From an uncultured Eubacteriales bacterium (lineage in GTDB: Bacteria; Bacillota; Clostridia; Monoglobales; Monoglobaceae), in assembly GCA_905198865.1 (NCBI GenBank), contig CAJKEB010000085.1, positions 1 to 5,181 of the forward strand: DNA of 5,181 nucleotides. Direction: 5' to 3'. The notes beneath the pieces are model-generated. The model searched no databases and was not told where the DNA came from. It was given only the letters and a program-made list of their open reading frames with translations. This document shows positions 5,108 to 5,181 of this stretch, one piece after another. The stretch's first letter is position 1. Each line of letters opens with the position of its first letter. Position numbers and translations under genes: made by a program.

Positions 5108-5160
5108 TACCGCATTAGCAAAATGAGGTAATGCAAACTGCGGTAGGGCGGCTTGCCGCC
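5108..5160. repeat. Second block of inverted repeats, probably continuing past the window
   Basis: TACCGCA (5108-5114) pairs with TGCGGTA (5139-5145), and GCATTA (5112-5117) pairs with TAATGC (5129-5134), an overlapping nested pair. Next comes GTAGGGCGGC and the tight hairpin GGCGGC-TT-GCCGCC (5147-5160). This resembles a diverged or truncated copy of the 5045 repeat. Sequence to 5181 stays GC-rich and non-coding. Confidence 0.55.
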
Positions 5161-5181
5161 ACGATAGGTGCGCAGCCGCCT

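Noticed and set aside
4811..5181. CRISPR array
   Set aside because: The repeats are inverted, of differing sequence, and not regularly spaced direct repeats.

Overview
The window looks like part of a chromosome from a low-to-moderate GC Bacillota, most likely a Clostridia-class gut-type anaerobe. This rests on the CCA-encoding tRNA genes in a tight operon, AGGTG-type Shine-Dalgarno sites, near-consensus sigma-A promoters, U-tract terminators and GGGCGG-rich intergenic repeats. Genus cannot be fixed from the sequence alone. All confident genes lie on the minus strand and are described right to left.

Right edge (about 4765-5181): non-coding and packed with inverted repeats. The most striking is a 167-bp nested palindrome at 4811-4977. 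Its two arms each carry a 15-nt hairpin at the same position but with unrelated stem sequences. To its right are GTAGGGGCGG/CCGCCCCTAC-type repeats that appear to run past the window end.

Middle (1345-4764): a sigma-A-like promoter, then a CtpE-like P-type cation ATPase (795 aa), then 74 nt downstream an RluA-family pseudouridine synthase (288 aa, probable TTG start). The two are probably co-transcribed. Their functions, cation transport and rRNA/tRNA uridine isomerisation, have no obvious link.

Left-centre (661-1271): a promoter with TTGACA-17-TATACT drives a five-tRNA operon, Gly(UCC)-Arg(UCU)-His(GUG)-Gln(UUG)-Lys(UUU). A terminator-like hairpin lies between the first and second tRNAs. 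A long inverted repeat and a Rho-independent terminator follow the last one.

Left edge (1-660): low coding content, with the look of a decayed accessory region. It holds a short helix-turn-helix gene cut by a TAG stop in its conserved WESWE segment and an unidentified open frame leaving the left edge. On the plus strand it also holds a compact unit of strong promoter, two hairpins and oriented terminator, which reads as an undescribed small RNA of about 78 nt.
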